A DNA stretch of 64,000 bases from Nilaparvata lugens (taxonomy: Eukaryota > Arthropoda > Insecta > Hemiptera > Delphacidae): positions 45,487,858 to 45,551,857 of the forward strand of contig NC_052508.1 of assembly GCF_014356525.2 (NCBI RefSeq). The letters are read 5' to 3'. This document shows positions 26,101-37,200 of the stretch, piece after piece. The first letter of the stretch is position 1, and each line of letters opens with the position of its first letter. Below the pieces are notes generated by a model. It had not been told where the DNA came from, made no database searches, and saw only the letters and a list, made by a program, of their open reading frames with translations. Both the position numbers and the translations under genes were made by a program.

Positions 26101-29100
26101 AGTGCTCTTCTCTTTTATAAATAAATTGACTGAATTATTTAGGCCTATTATGTAGGTATTGATCAATGATAGCAGTCAAGTACCGAATTGAATACCGGTA
26201 CTGTAAGGCTATTGTGGTAGGAACCACAAACAGTGGGCTACCTTCAATACAACCAAGATACGTGTAGAATCTTATTCAAAATGAAGCAGAAACGTAGTGA
26301 AAGATATTCTCATTGTAAATTACTTTAGCCTGATAGTTTTGCTACAGGTAGGCTACTAATTATCGTTTGGCGCTTGCTAAGATTCATGCACGAAAGAGGT
26401 CATTACTATGCAGGTACATTATAATGATCATGACCTTTGTCAATACCCATTACATTTCATGCTTATTATGTAAGTAAAATAATTAATTTTTATATCGTCG
26501 ATTCAAACGTTTTATTTTTTCATTATAATTATAATGTTCTCAATTAATTGCTTGGAGTTGGGGCATATAGTCCTTCTTGGTAGAAAAAGCAGATATGGAA
26601 AGGTTAAACCAAAAGTTGTTAGGCTACTGTATCGGTGTTAATTCATTGGACCGGTGAAATTACTATTTTCTCACACGCATGCAAATCAAATGCTTTCAAT
26701 CAGCCTTGAAACGAGTATTCGAATGAAAGGAAGCAAAAAAATTGCTGAATAGTTGGTGTTAGAAAAAACATTGCAAAAGAATGTCGCAGCCTCCATATTC
26801 CAAATTCAGAGATCTGAAAATTCCCTCATTAAAATAATATAGCGTATTATATATGTGTAGCGTGAACCACTTCAACTACAGTATAGTATAGTAAAGTGTA
26901 TATATATATATATATATATGTCCTAACTATACAATCAATCATTGCCATGCAATCATGATGTTCTAACTGCCTTCCAAGTGATGAGCAATTTTGTAACTTA
27001 ATCACCACCTTTCATTACCGTACTTATCTCACTGCAGAGTAATTTTCTACAAAAACGGGCAAAAGATTTCTAGAAAAAGGGTCATTCTACTTCAAGTCCT
27101 TGTACAATTTGAAGATGCAGTTTTATTTTTCCATCAATTAAAGACATGCAAAGATGTTCAAGAAGAGCGTAGGCTATACCCTTCATAGAAATTTTTCAAT
27201 AGTTTTCCACGAATCTCGCATGCCTGAGACATAATATTTCAAATGATGGACTCCCGATAAATCCAAACCAGTCATGCATGGTAGCCAACATCAAAAACGA
27301 ATAGGAAGGTGTATAGGAGCCAAAAGAATAAGAAGATTATAATTCAAAAGTTGATTTGTGAATTCATATCCACAAATATAATCTCGTTGGGACTTCCACT
27401 ATGGATTTCAAAGTTTACCTGGATTTGCAGTTTTATCTTATTGTACCCTTAATCATAGGCTATAGTTTACAACTCATGCGAATCTAATGGATGACAGTTA
27501 CTGAAAACGTTTTACTGGAGCAAATGACATGCATCTCATTTCGAATTGAGCTCACCAGAGGTAGCTGATACCATGATGGGCAGGGCACCTTGGTCAAGGG
27601 TGTCCTTGACCTGGGCCTCAAGGTCACGGGCGTCCATACGCCCGCGTGCGTCCGTCTTCACCAGGCGCACGTTGTCCGAGCCAAATCCTTGCAGGACGGC
27701 CATTTTCTTTATTGAGTAATGCGCGTCTTCTGATGTGAAAACCACCATACGACGTTGTCCGGACATACCTTGGGTCTGAAATATCAAATGACTCATTTAT
27801 TCTGGATTCAAATTCGGAAATTTCTGACTTCTTTTGAAAAAATGTGTACTTTATGGGAGCAGTCGAAAGAAGGCAGATGGAGAAAAAGGTGTAGCCTACG
27901 CGTGAAATAAAGATATGTATACGATATGAAAGATATAATACGCGTGAGATATTATTCCCATGATTTCTGATGAGACTATTGCCCCCCACTAGAACTCAAG
28001 AAAATAATATTTTCACTGTATCGGACACGTACACTGACACTGATATGTTGTAGGCCTAATCCAGCTTCAATATCCGAAAGGGAGAGAAAACTGAAAATAA
28101 CCAGAAAAATGTAAGGGAGAGATGAGATGAAGAAAATAGCCGAATATGAGAGAATAGAATGTATGATCTTATTTTCTCGATGTATACTCAATGAATACAG
28201 AATAGAAACTGAGTAAGAGGAATAATAAGGTGAAGGATAAGTGAGGGGAAATTTGAGAGTATAAACAAGTGAATGTATGGATCGAGGAATCGAGATAAAA
28301 AAAAGAAAACGAAGAGGAGAGGAGAAAGAAATAATAAGAAGAGGAGAGGAAAAAGAAATAATAAGAGGAGAAGAGAAAGAAATAATAAGAAGAGGAGAGG
28401 AAAAATAAATAATAATAAGAGGAGAGGAGTGAGAAATAAGATGAAGAGGAAATGGAGCTGGTGGAAGAGGAAGAAGAGGTTATGGAAGAGTAGGAGTATT
28501 GAGAGGAAGTAAAGGGGTAGAAGGGAGAGTATGAGAAGGAGTAAGACTAGGAGATGAATAGTAGCAAAAGGAGGATAAGGAGGAGGAATAAGGGAAGGTA
28601 GAAGAGTGGGAGGAGAGTGAGAGGAAGAGAAGGGGAAGGAAGGAGGGAGAGTAGAAGAAGAATGAAAAGTGGGAAAAGGAAAAATAGGAGGATGAGGATT
28701 GGGATGGTTGAGAAGAACTAGTAGAAGGTGAAGAAAGAAGAGCACAAGAATGCTCAAAGAGTTCTACAACCTATAGGCTATAATTATTTGATAGCTGAAT
28801 TATTAGTAAGAAAGGAAGAATAAGATGAGAGAAGTGAAGGAGAATCTACAAAGAAAAATAGGAAGACAATGAAAATCCCTGATAAGACAAATACAATATG
28901 TTGAAAAAACCAAAAACAAGAAGAAAATATGAAAGAAGAAGTCTGATGAGATGAGAAAATTCTACAAAAAAAGAGGAAGGCAATGAAACCCCCTAATAAT
29001 ACGAAGACAAATACAATCGGAAACCCCAAAATCAAGAAGAAGTTACAGTAGGAATTAAAAACTAATACTAAGAAAAGTATAATTTTATATGACAATATTG

Positions 29101-32100
29101 TAAAAGAAAAGTAGAAGACAATGAGAAAAACTGGAAAGGAGAAGAAAAGCAGATAAGAATGAGAGGACGGAACCAACCTTGAGATGAGGTGCCTTGTAGT
29201 GGCGGGCACAGCTGATGGCGTATCCGTTGGCCATGGAGCCCCCAGGGCAGAAGATGCCATCTCCCCCCTCCCGGGGGAAACCCACCACGGCTCGCATCTC
29301 CCCTAGCACTGTCTCCTCCATCAGGGTGAAAACAGGTGCCACCTAAAACAACATATTAACTTATGAGTCAATAACTTTTCCAAGATATCCTTATCATTAC
29401 CATACCGTTTATTATTACAAATAAGTTTTTGCCAATAACTTTTCAAAGAGATCCTTATCAATACCACATTTTATTTCATTACATATATTTTTGGTTTTTG
29501 ATGAGGATCCACATAAGTCCTGTTAAGCGTAGTTAGGCTAATGAGAGGGATGGATTCAATTTGAATTAACATTTTTATTCATTTTATTATTTATGGCATT
29601 TGTAACTGGAGCAGGGACTCGAACGCTGTGTTACCTCACTGTACAACCAATTTTCCCCATTGCTTGTGAAACGGACATAAATTTGTTTTGGGCTGCACAC
29701 GTCAAAATATTTACTCATTGAATTCAAATAAGTTGAATTCCAAATGATATTACTTGAATCCCGATTGTAAAATACAATAGGATACGAGAGCAGATAAAGT
29801 CCAAACCTAATAATGGATATTTTACATGGATAATCTTTACGTTATATGTTACCCCTCTATGTTGGATCAGTGTAATCAATATTGAACTATGAAGTATCAA
29901 GTATATACAACTCAATTTCGAGTAGTAATATTCAGTATCTACGATCTGAAATTTGGGTTCCAAATAGAATATTTCACAATATTTATAAAATTACATACTT
30001 TATCAATTCATCCCTCCGGGCCTCCAATGATAATCTATTGTGTTTGACTTGATGTAAATTATTATGCTTTTGACCTTATGAGTAAATAAGAATATTATTT
30101 TAATAGGACTACTTGAGATAGGTATTGATTACTACCGTACATTTTTTGCTTGGTATTATAGTACCCCTAGTCGGTACTCAAAAAAACTAGGCAATAGGTA
30201 ATGGGTAATAGGTAATGAATAAAAGGTAATGGGTAATAGGTAATGGGTAATAGGTAATGTTAGTAGGTAATGAAAGCAAACCATACTTCGTAAGTGTAGA
30301 CGGAGGGGTTGAGAGCGTCGCCCAGCCATTGTCCAACGAGGCCGTAGGGGTCGACGGACGAAAACAGCTGATTGACGAAGTAGGGATGACCGGGTTTGAC
30401 GCTGTACCTGATGGTCTGCTCCACGAGGCTCAACAGCTTCTCCTGCGACAGGCCGGCTCGATCCAGGCTCAGGTCCAGTCTGGCGCTTAGCTCATCCGGA
30501 CTCAGCCATTCCACGACCCGCGACTCGCGATTTGTGCCCTGGTCAACAACAACATGCCACAACTCAGTGTCAGTGAACGGAGACAGCTTTGGTCCTTTCC
30601 CAATCATGCATTCATGATTTTTGAACCGTATCATTAAGATTAAAAAATAAATGAAATCGCATTGAAGATTGAATAGAAGTGAATAGAGATGAATGAAATT
30701 GAATTAAGTTGAGAAGAGTTGAATATGAATTAATAGAATAGCATTGAATTGACGAGTTGAGTAGAACTGTTTATAATTTATATGCGTTATGACGAGAGTG
30801 GAATAGAATTGAATATAATCGAATAGAATTGAATTATTTAATAGTATCACATTGGATTGAGTAGAGCTGGAATCACGAGTTGAAACGGGTTGAATATAGA
30901 ACTGTTTATAACTGATTTGCGTTAAGACGAGAGTGGAATGGAATTGAATATAATCGAATAGAATAAGATATAATTGAATAGAATCACATTGGATTGAGTA
31001 GAATTGAATTGAGTTAAGAATAGTTGGATAGAATTGCGAAGTAATAGGAGCGGTTTTTGCTCCTCAATTAATTGTGCTAGTATCTTCTACTCAGACTAGA
31101 TAATATATCGTATGTAATATAGAAGATAAGATCTCTGATACTCCGCCTAGGCATACCCCTGCTGAACAGGTGACCACCACTTGTAGCTAGCTTTTCTAGT
31201 TTCGTTCTACTATAGAGAGCATTATTTCAATACCCTATTTCATAGTGTCTAAAGGTGCGAACAGAACGAGTAAGTCACGGACTCATTCGTAGTGTCCATA
31301 CCCACACATTAAAATGTGTTCATGTTTCATAAAGATCGATCGTAATCGCGACTAACACTGCAAATCATAGCCATCATAGCTATCATGATAGCTAAATATC
31401 GACTGACCGTTCTGTTCATACTGTAGGTTGGCTTCCCCAAGTTGAAATTAGGCCCAATTTCACATGAATCGATGAAGTCACGATTAGGTAAATACACTTT
31501 TTTTAAGAATGGAGTGAAATTCTTCTAAGTTATTTTAATGTTTGGTACACGAGTTCACTCGAGATAACTTTGGAAAGTATGATAAATGGGGCTCTAAGAT
31601 TTTCCCGAAATTATAAAGAATAAATAATAATTTTATAATTATAATTTATTAAAAATTGTGAATTCAGAAGAAGTTAAATAGCAATTTTCAAATTGCCTAA
31701 AAGCACGTTATAGTTCATTCCAAAACTCCATAAATATATATAGGTAGGCTTTTCGTTGTGTTTTTGTGTAATTAGCAAATTGATTAAATTATAAATGTAG
31801 CTATAGTAGTAAATGAAAACTATTAGAGTACATTATTAAAGCAGAAAATGATGTAAGCCATATTCTTTGGCACTCTATATTCTAAATGTACAGTATAACA
31901 AAAGCATATGATGTTACGAAATACATTGTCCATTCGTAGGCCTATGCTATGACGATGATAGTCATTGACAATGAAATTTTGAAATATAAGTTGATATAAG
32001 AAATATGTAGTCATGTGTGACAAATAAGGAAATACTGTATCAAGATGCTTGATCATTCATCAACAAGAGGAAAACGTTTCATTTCTGCTAGTACAGGAAA

Positions 32101-35100
32101 ATGAACTGAATTAATAAGCGCTTTTAGCACGTTCTTGTAACTGTGAACGAATAGATTAAGAAAAAACTTAAATCTTCATTTTTTATTTTAGCAGGCTTGA
32201 TACATTTATAGATACAGGAAGAAAACCTATCATGCGTAAGTGATTTTTCAAGTTGATGTCACTGGAAATTCTGATGAAAATGAAATTAAAAACGAGTACT
32301 TAAGATGTTTGAAGTTCATTCTCATAAAGGCCTCATTCTTCAATCTACGATATACCATAGCCTACAGTGTTTAAAATAAACAGTATTATTTTGATATAGC
32401 CTAAAGCATATCAGAAATGCTGATGATGATATCAAACTCACAGAAAGGATTCATGTGATAATAGTATAACACGATCATGCATTATAGCTTGAACAATATT
32501 TAACAACATTGTTTCAAAGTCAAATTATGAAAGATACAGGTTCTATTAATATTATTATTCATAATTAAGAATAGTACTTCAAGTTTGAGCACACTTCATA
32601 ACTTGGCTGGACCAGTTTTTCTTCAGCTCTTTACAGCTTCCACTGCCAACAGAGTCAAGGCTATAAACTGCCAATCATACCACCTACAGTTTCAAACAAT
32701 AGCTCAATAACTTGATCATTTACAGGGAGGTTCAATGACATACCACTCACTGAGGTTTACTTGTAACTTAGGAGTTTGAAGCTATTTCGAATCCCTGTGC
32801 CAGTATTAATAAATGTTCAAGTGATACTCTTATTTATTATGTCATTAAGATCAATAATACTTAATACATTATCTAGCCCCACTGTTGGTCATCGATCATG
32901 ATTTATGCGGTATCGGGTCTATTGATTCAATGTGCAATATATTCCACTAGCTACCCGAAGTGACTTCTTCACATCTGAAGCTCCATTAAAACTGAATCAT
33001 TACTACCTTTACAATTTTCCAGGAACTACATAGGTATATAACACACTTCATAGGTAACTAAGTGGATTTGTATATTCTACGAGCAGATGTTATGCGTGCT
33101 CCACAAGGGTGAAGGGTCTGTTCAAAGCACAAATAGATTGAATTTATTTTTATAGTTTCATGCTGATATGAGGTATTAACAACTGGTCAACTGTAAAAAT
33201 TTAATATAGAAATACTACTATTTTTATTGGTATTCTATCTCACCTGAACTTTGTATCACAAATACTCTGTATTTGTTTCAATTATTAAAATCATAATTGA
33301 TTGACTAAAAACTGGTAATCTATATTATAAGAGAGAGTAGGGTTGTGTTTGTTCGTGTGTTCGTTTGTTCGCATCAAAACATGTCAACTTGTGGATTGCA
33401 TACCGGAAAAACGGGAATGATTTGGATCTCCAAATTTTGCACATAGATTCTAAAAATATCAATCTCGTGCACCTGGAAGCCAAAATTTCAATTTTCCTTC
33501 TAGATTTTTCAGAATTAATGTTCAAATTCATTTATGCTACCGTACATGAAGTTCCATAGGCTACGTTGTTGAGCCCTAAGTGTGTTTTTTATGAGGAGGT
33601 TATAATGCTGTTACAAGACTATAATTATTTTCGAACGGACGTGTTTTTTTGTTCTTAATTTTTTCCCTCGAAACGTATTATTATCAATTATTTTTTGAAG
33701 GAATTTGTTTTCATTACAATTGAACTTGGATTTTATAATATAATTATTTTTAATGTAAAATTTTGCCACCAGTACAAATGAAATGGGAATAGTCTTCATG
33801 CTGTAGGCCTATGATTGAATTTCATAAGTAAAACATGAATAGATAACAATAAAATAAGTAATAATTTATATTCTTCAGTTATAATGTAGGCCTACTATCA
33901 GACACGAATTCGCAGTGAAACGAGTATTTTAGGTATTTTGTTTTGAATTGGGAAAACAAAAGGCTGCCTGATTCAAATTGAGGAGGATCCTAATCGAACT
34001 AAAATTTATTGATGTATTGGAAAAATCAATATGATTCTGTGAGGTTTTCAAGTATTATGTATTCTTCAGTTTTCTATACTATAATAAAGGAACTGGCTTA
34101 TACACGTAAGGAATAGGGAATTATGTTTGACGCATCATCACGTCTGAAATATACTCAACTGATTACCGCACCGATTTCTCAAACCGTTCAAAAGTTATTC
34201 TCATTCAAAGATACTGATAAATCATCCATCTATCCATCATCTTTACTATAATAATGGAAAGAGCTGGCTCATACACGTACGTGATGTAGGAAAATTATGT
34301 TTGACACATCATCAAGTCTGAACTACTGGACTGATTGATTTGAAATTTTGCATAAAGATTCTTCATTAACCAAGGATGGTTATAGGCCTATTTTCAAATT
34401 TCGAATTTTTTATTACGTCAAGTTTTCATTTTGCAGTTTTAAAATAGACCCTTGCGAAGCACGGGTTACCTACTAGTAGGCCTATAAAATAAAAATCTAT
34501 ATAATATTATTTATAGGCCTCGGTATACTAAAAATATTCATGCAAAATTTCAAGTTGAGCAGTTCAGCAGTTTAGACGTGATGATGCGTCAAACATAGAT
34601 TTCGTATCCCGTATGCAAATTCCTTCCTTTTAATACTAGTGTATTATACAAGATATTGAATATTTGTACTCCAGATCTACAGGTGTACTCCAGATATGAA
34701 AATAACATAGAATAATATATCATTAATTAAGAGCCGCCGGCTCTTTACAGCTTAAAGTATAATAGTTTAATAATATGAATAATCACTTTTAAACAAAAAT
34801 CCAAATTAAATGATGTTAATCACCCCGAAGACTTCTGTTAATGCAAATATTCACAACAGGGTTAACAGTTAGATGGAAATTTGATGAGATCATTTTGATT
34901 TATTCTGCGATATATGTGATAAATTGATAATTTGATATTTCACAAGACCATCATCGAAGTCCTTGTTGAATTTCATAACATTGTTTCTTGAAAATACCAA
35001 TGTTGATGTTGGTGTTGGCTGGAAAACTCGGGAAAGCCATGGAAAACTCAGCCTACTTGAAACAAACAAACAAACAACAACATAATTTTGTGAACTGACC

Positions 35101-35246
35101 TTGTAGACAGCCTCGTTGATGATGGTGTCGACCGCCTCTCGAATGAAGTGGTCGTGCTTCTGCGGGTCGGGAGCCGACTGGAAGTCGTCGGGAGCGGGTG
35201 ATCTCTCAAATGGCGGCTCAACGAGCATCTCAGCGGCGGCCGGCAT
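14163..35246 (-). CDS. black: Aspartate 1-decarboxylase / cysteine sulfinate decarboxylase-like (black), eight exons, complete
   Basis: Minus-strand exons, 5' to 3': 35100-35246, 30287-30538, 29178-29342, 27556-27775, 24806-24953, 17311-17539, 15326-15526 and 14163-14336. All phases agree and give 511 residues, normal for the family. PLP-decarboxylase landmarks: GGSMAN near residues 167-172 (phosphate binding), HYS at 207-209 (ring-stacking His), HVDAAWGG at 287-294 (Asp289 to the pyridine nitrogen) and NPHK with Schiff-base Lys321. The region [12 protein letters not shown] and the C-terminal [19 protein letters not shown] fit insect black better than vertebrate CSAD or GADL1. Black converts L-aspartate to beta-alanine, the precursor of N-beta-alanyldopamine in cuticle tanning; substrate choice here is inferred. 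The start is the ATG at 35246, followed by the acidic N-terminus expected for the family, with a TATA box about 120 bp upstream. Exons are GC-rich compared with the repeat-filled introns. Confidence 0.93.
16761..16790. repeat. 14-bp-arm perfect palindrome
   Basis: ATGTATCAAGGACA and its reverse complement are separated by 2 nt in a black intron. No link to a known element. Confidence 0.7.
17139..17160 (-). repeat. SINE 3' tail fragment
   Basis: TTATTATTAAACGAAAATCC is the same terminus as the SINE at 5007-5235; only this end is recognisable here. Confidence 0.4.
20486..21747. mobile_element. Non-autonomous element with ACTTTCCTTGC ends and an internal triplication
   Basis: The left end ACTTTCCTTGC (20486) is inverted relative to GCAAGGAAAGT ending at 21747. 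The last 35 bp (21713-21747) also fold into a hairpin, ACTTTCCTT...AAGGAAAGT. Inside, a 165-175-bp unit starting GAGAAAAtCGTgAAAAACAT occurs at about 21094, 21260 and 21434. The outer CACTCACACA preceding the left end is also shared with the second copy at 44035. No coding capacity; superfamily undetermined. Confidence 0.65.
22341..22992. mobile_element. Foldback element, 652 bp, with very long inverted arms
   Basis: TAGTCCAGTC at the left and GACTGGACTA at the right are flanked by TTA on both sides (22338-22340, 22993-22995). Nearly the whole length is inverted: for example the TTTGGGTACATAGGAGAAGT side at about 22422 pairs with 22904-22925, and AGAATATGAAATTCTGTATA pairs with sequence near 22741-22760. 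Only a short centre near 22650-22700 is unpaired. It lies in a black intron. No transposase. Confidence 0.8.
25215..25700 (-). pseudogene. Decayed non-LTR reverse transcriptase fragment
   Basis: Minus strand. [16 protein letters not shown] (the RT active-site motif, near 25615-25660) is followed by [14 protein letters not shown]. After frameshifts come [20 protein letters not shown] and then [13 protein letters not shown] with the RT/thumb motif YLGVMID at 25215-25433. Both ends are missing and frames change at least twice, so it is inactive. It sits in black intron 4 in the same orientation as the gene. Confidence 0.75.
26896..26920. repeat. TA microsatellite
   Basis: About ten TA dinucleotides in a row. 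Confidence 0.85.
28081..29170 (+). repeat. About 1-kb polypurine tract with GAAATAATAAGAAGAGGAGA-type tandem repeats
   Basis: The plus strand is strongly purine-biased (GGA, GAA and AGAGGAG runs). At 28309-28440 a roughly 27-bp unit, AGAGGAGAGGAAAAAGAAAT, repeats about four times. It lies in the intron between black exons 3 and 4, so the black transcript carries a long polypyrimidine stretch. The Leu/Pro/Phe-rich and Lys/Arg-rich open frames here are a by-product of composition. Confidence 0.85.
29600..29665 (-). mobile_element. Possible tRNA-derived SINE head
   Basis: Minus strand: TGGTTGTACAGTGAGG (A-box-like) then GCGTTCGAGTCCCTGCTCC, a good match to the pol III B box GGTTCGANTCC. There is no acceptor stem or CCA-adjacent pairing, so it is not a tRNA gene. 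Confidence 0.4.
30186..30272 (+). repeat. GGTAATA/GGTAATG 7-bp tandem array
   Basis: About ten copies of GGTAATR with small interruptions. It ends some 14 bp from the donor site of black exon 2 (donor at 30285-30286 on the minus strand), so the intron begins with a pyrimidine-rich CATTACC array. Confidence 0.85.
30640..31040. repeat. GAATTGAATAGAA-type minisatellite with a duplicated longer unit
   Basis: Repeats of GAATAGAATTGAA dominate. A longer unit containing AGAACTGTTTATAA, then GACGAGAGTGGAAT, then CACATTGGATTGAGTAGA, occurs twice (about 30760-30870 and 30898-31003). It lies in black intron 1. Confidence 0.75.
31041..33310. other. Black intron 1, unique AT-rich part
   Basis: No exon, RNA gene or complete repeat could be recognised in this stretch. 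Confidence 0.45.
33319..34477 (+). mobile_element. Non-autonomous Helitron-like element(s), nested or tandem
   Basis: The 5' end TCTATATTATAAGAGAGAG at 33319 is a typical Helitron-type start. The 3' end has a short hairpin CCCTTGCGAAGCACGGG (34449-34465) followed by CTAG|T at 34473-34477. Further starts of the same kind at about 34073 (TCTATACTATAATAAAGGA) and 34241, each followed by CATACACGTA and TTTGACRCATCATCA, show two more copies run together. There is no Rep/helicase coding. Confidence 0.6.
34497..34640 (-). mobile_element. Inverted fragment of the same Helitron-like family
   Basis: Read on the minus strand it repeats GTTTGACGCATCATCACGTC and the following TTGAAATTTTGCAT block of the copies at 34110-34400, in opposite orientation and without clear ends. 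Confidence 0.5.
34787..34886 (+). mobile_element. SINE tail copy
   Basis: TTAATCACCCCGAAGACTTC and flanking sequence match the 3' half of the SINE at 5007-5235 (TAAATCACCCCGAAGACTTC); the tRNA-like head is missing. It lies about 200 bp inside intron 1 from black exon 1. Confidence 0.55.
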
Positions 35247-35366
35247 CTCGCTTTGACTCTTGTGGTGTTCTGACTTTGAAAAGATGAACCAACAACAACA
35301 ACTCTATGCGACTCTGCCGGTCTTCACGCTAGTGTATGAGGGAGGCCGACAACGGCCGACTGAGCG

Positions 35367-35374
35367 CTTATATA
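35367..35374 (-). promoter_or_regulatory. TATA box of black
   Basis: TATATAAG reads on the minus strand, about 120 bp upstream of the black ATG, in a locally GC-rich stretch. A start site about 30 bp downstream would fall near 35337-35345, where an initiator-like TCATAC sits at 35334-35339. The 5' UTR would be roughly 95 nt in the same exon as the start codon. TSS position is inference. Confidence 0.6.
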
Positions 35375-35526
35375 GGCGCGACCCCTTCCTGCATCCCTGG
35401 CGGCCGTCCTGCCATCACCCCCCACCTGGGGCATCCGCATCCCCGCGTCGTGCAGTTACCAGCCAGCGCGTCACCAGCGCAGCGCAGCGCCTCTTCTCTC
35501 CTTTTCGCAGAACACATCCAGCCCAC

Positions 35527-35884
35527 CACGTCATGACGCTTCCATGCACCTGACCGCACGCCATACAATAGGATTTACCTGCTACGTCATCACATTTCCA
35601 TTTAGACCCCACTTGGCTTCCAACCAACGAACGGTATTTTAAGGATAAAGAGAGGTTTGGAGACATCATGTTTCCTCACTTGCTCCTTTCTTCCTCACAG
35701 AAGAGACATACTACGTCATAACATTTCCATCTTGAACCCTCACTGCCAATCGACATACATTTTTTGAAGGATAAAGAGAGTTATTCCATTAGAAAACATA
35801 CAACATCAGTTCCCTCACAGTACACTTTTTCATAGAGAATTCTTCTACACCAAGTCATCTAGATCTACGTCATAACTTTTCCAT
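35527..35884 (-). promoter_or_regulatory. Four copies of a CRE-like 19-mer upstream of black
   Basis: The plus-strand 19-mer TACGTCATAACATTTCCAT (consensus) occurs at 35527-35545 (diverged), 35583-35601, 35712-35730 and 35866-35884. On the black strand it reads ATGGAAA...ATGACGTA, a CREB/ATF-type half site next to a GGAAA element. The last three copies are each followed, roughly 35-45 bp on, by a GGATAA(A)GAGAG-like motif (near 35640, 35769 and 35931). The block therefore looks like a decayed tandem duplication of a promoter module. Binding by CREB/ATF factors is inferred from the motif. Confidence 0.55.
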
Positions 35885-36056
35885 CGCAACCATACTACTG
35901 AGGTACGGTCAACGATCAACGTTTTTTTCAGGGATAAGCAGAGATTGCTTTAACTTGACCACACGCCTAATATAACTTCCAATCATCGTGTATTCTGAAG
36001 TTTTTGATAGTGAGAGTATTGAATTCAATTAAATAATTGCCTTTGATTATACGAGA

Positions 36057-37200
36057 GAGATTGATTGATTGATTGAGTACTTTATTCATGTAGATTACAA
36101 TATATACTGGCTTATACACTTATATACAATAGCTCACAATACAGCAAAATTAAAGATGAATTTACATAATATAGACTAAGAAAATAATTATTGAACTGTA
36201 TATGATATGAAATAGTTATTTGTGCAACTAGTGCGCAAAGTGACAGTTTGCTGCACCGAAAGAAACGTTTACGCCCGAGCCGTAGGCGAGGGCGGAATGG
36301 TTTCTTGAGTGCAGCAGAGGAACTTTGCGCACGTATTTCACATTAAATTTTTCCTACAGTTACCATTGAATATCAAAAGTGGGTAATTATGGGTAAAATG
36401 CATCAAATGTTTTTCTGTGTAATTTCATTATTAATAAAAACCTTAATTTATTTAAAATAGAAAAAGAGAGTGAGTGAGAGAGAGAGAGAAAGGGTTATTC
36501 AAAGGAAGACAGAGAGAGAGAGAAAAAGAGTGGATGAGAGTAAGAGGGAGAGAGAAAGATTGATTGGTAAAGTGATTTACCTTCTCTCAAAGGAAGAGTG
36601 AATGGAAGTGAATTGGGGGGCAGCCGGCCCTCTCTCACACTCAACCCTCCAATACAACACTAAATTATAAACTAATACAAAACATCACAAACTTCAACAA
36701 GTAACTTGTTTCAAGTTAATTCTTGACGAAAAAAAGAGAGAGTGTGGGAGACAGTATGAGATGTAGGTGAGTAATCTGCCCATTATTTAGCTCAATTTTT
36801 TTCCCATTACATATTATTATATGAGGGCGGAGTGAGGACTATATAGCCTACGTGGAAGAGATAGGAGACAGAGAATAGAGATTGATTGATCATATGCCTT
36901 TATTAAGGTTGGAGTTAGGACTCCAGATCCTCTCTGCCACACAACTCTTTACTTGAAAAAATACAATATTACAATAGATTATAGATTACAATATAATAAA
37001 AAACAAAATAGAATCTCTACTGAAAAATACAATTACAATTAAAAGAGAATCTGAATCAAAAATGACTAATAAAAACTGTAGAACAGACATATTTCTAGAA
37101 ATCTCATTCGATTTATAAAATAAAATTGAAAGTTAAAACCTATGAAAAATTATACATAACAAAATAAAAACCTTACCGAGAAATACAATAAAAATAATGA
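36057..37200. repeat. Possible LINE 3'-end repeats and GA-rich DNA
   Basis: GATTGATTGATTGAGTACTT at about 36060 and GATTGATTGATCATATGCCT at about 36883 are each followed by TTATT and an A-rich, open-frame-free stretch, as expected for inverted 3' ends of (TCAA)n-tailed LINEs. 36460-36560 is GA-rich simple sequence. The family is not established. Confidence 0.3.
36231..36332. repeat. 102-bp GC-rich hairpin
   Basis: GTGCGCAAAGT...GCTGCAC at the left pairs with GTGCAGCAG...ACTTTGCGCAC at the right. An inner pair AAGAAAC/GTTTCTT and CGCCC/GGGCG extend the fold. Composition is far more GC-rich than its surroundings. Probably a miniature palindromic element. Confidence 0.7.

Larger units (their letters stand above)
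24954..27555. other. Black intron 4
   Basis: Besides the LINE relic at about 25215-25700 and a TA dinucleotide run at about 26898-26920, I see no gene or RNA in this 2.6-kb intron. Confidence 0.5.
29345..30286. other. Black intron 2 (between exons 2 and 3)
   Basis: Holds the SINE-like head at 29600-29665 and the GGTAAT array at 30186-30272. The rest is AT-rich with no feature seen. Confidence 0.5.

Noticed and set aside
28188..28757. 190-codon Leu/Pro/Phe-rich open frame on the minus strand, and Lys/Arg-rich frame on the plus strand
   Set aside because: Produced by the low-complexity polypurine tract; repetitive composition and no domain.
35260..35669. Overlapping open frames of 66-97 codons on both strands
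   Set aside because: They lie in the GC-rich black promoter and 5' UTR, where stops are rare; no coding signature.
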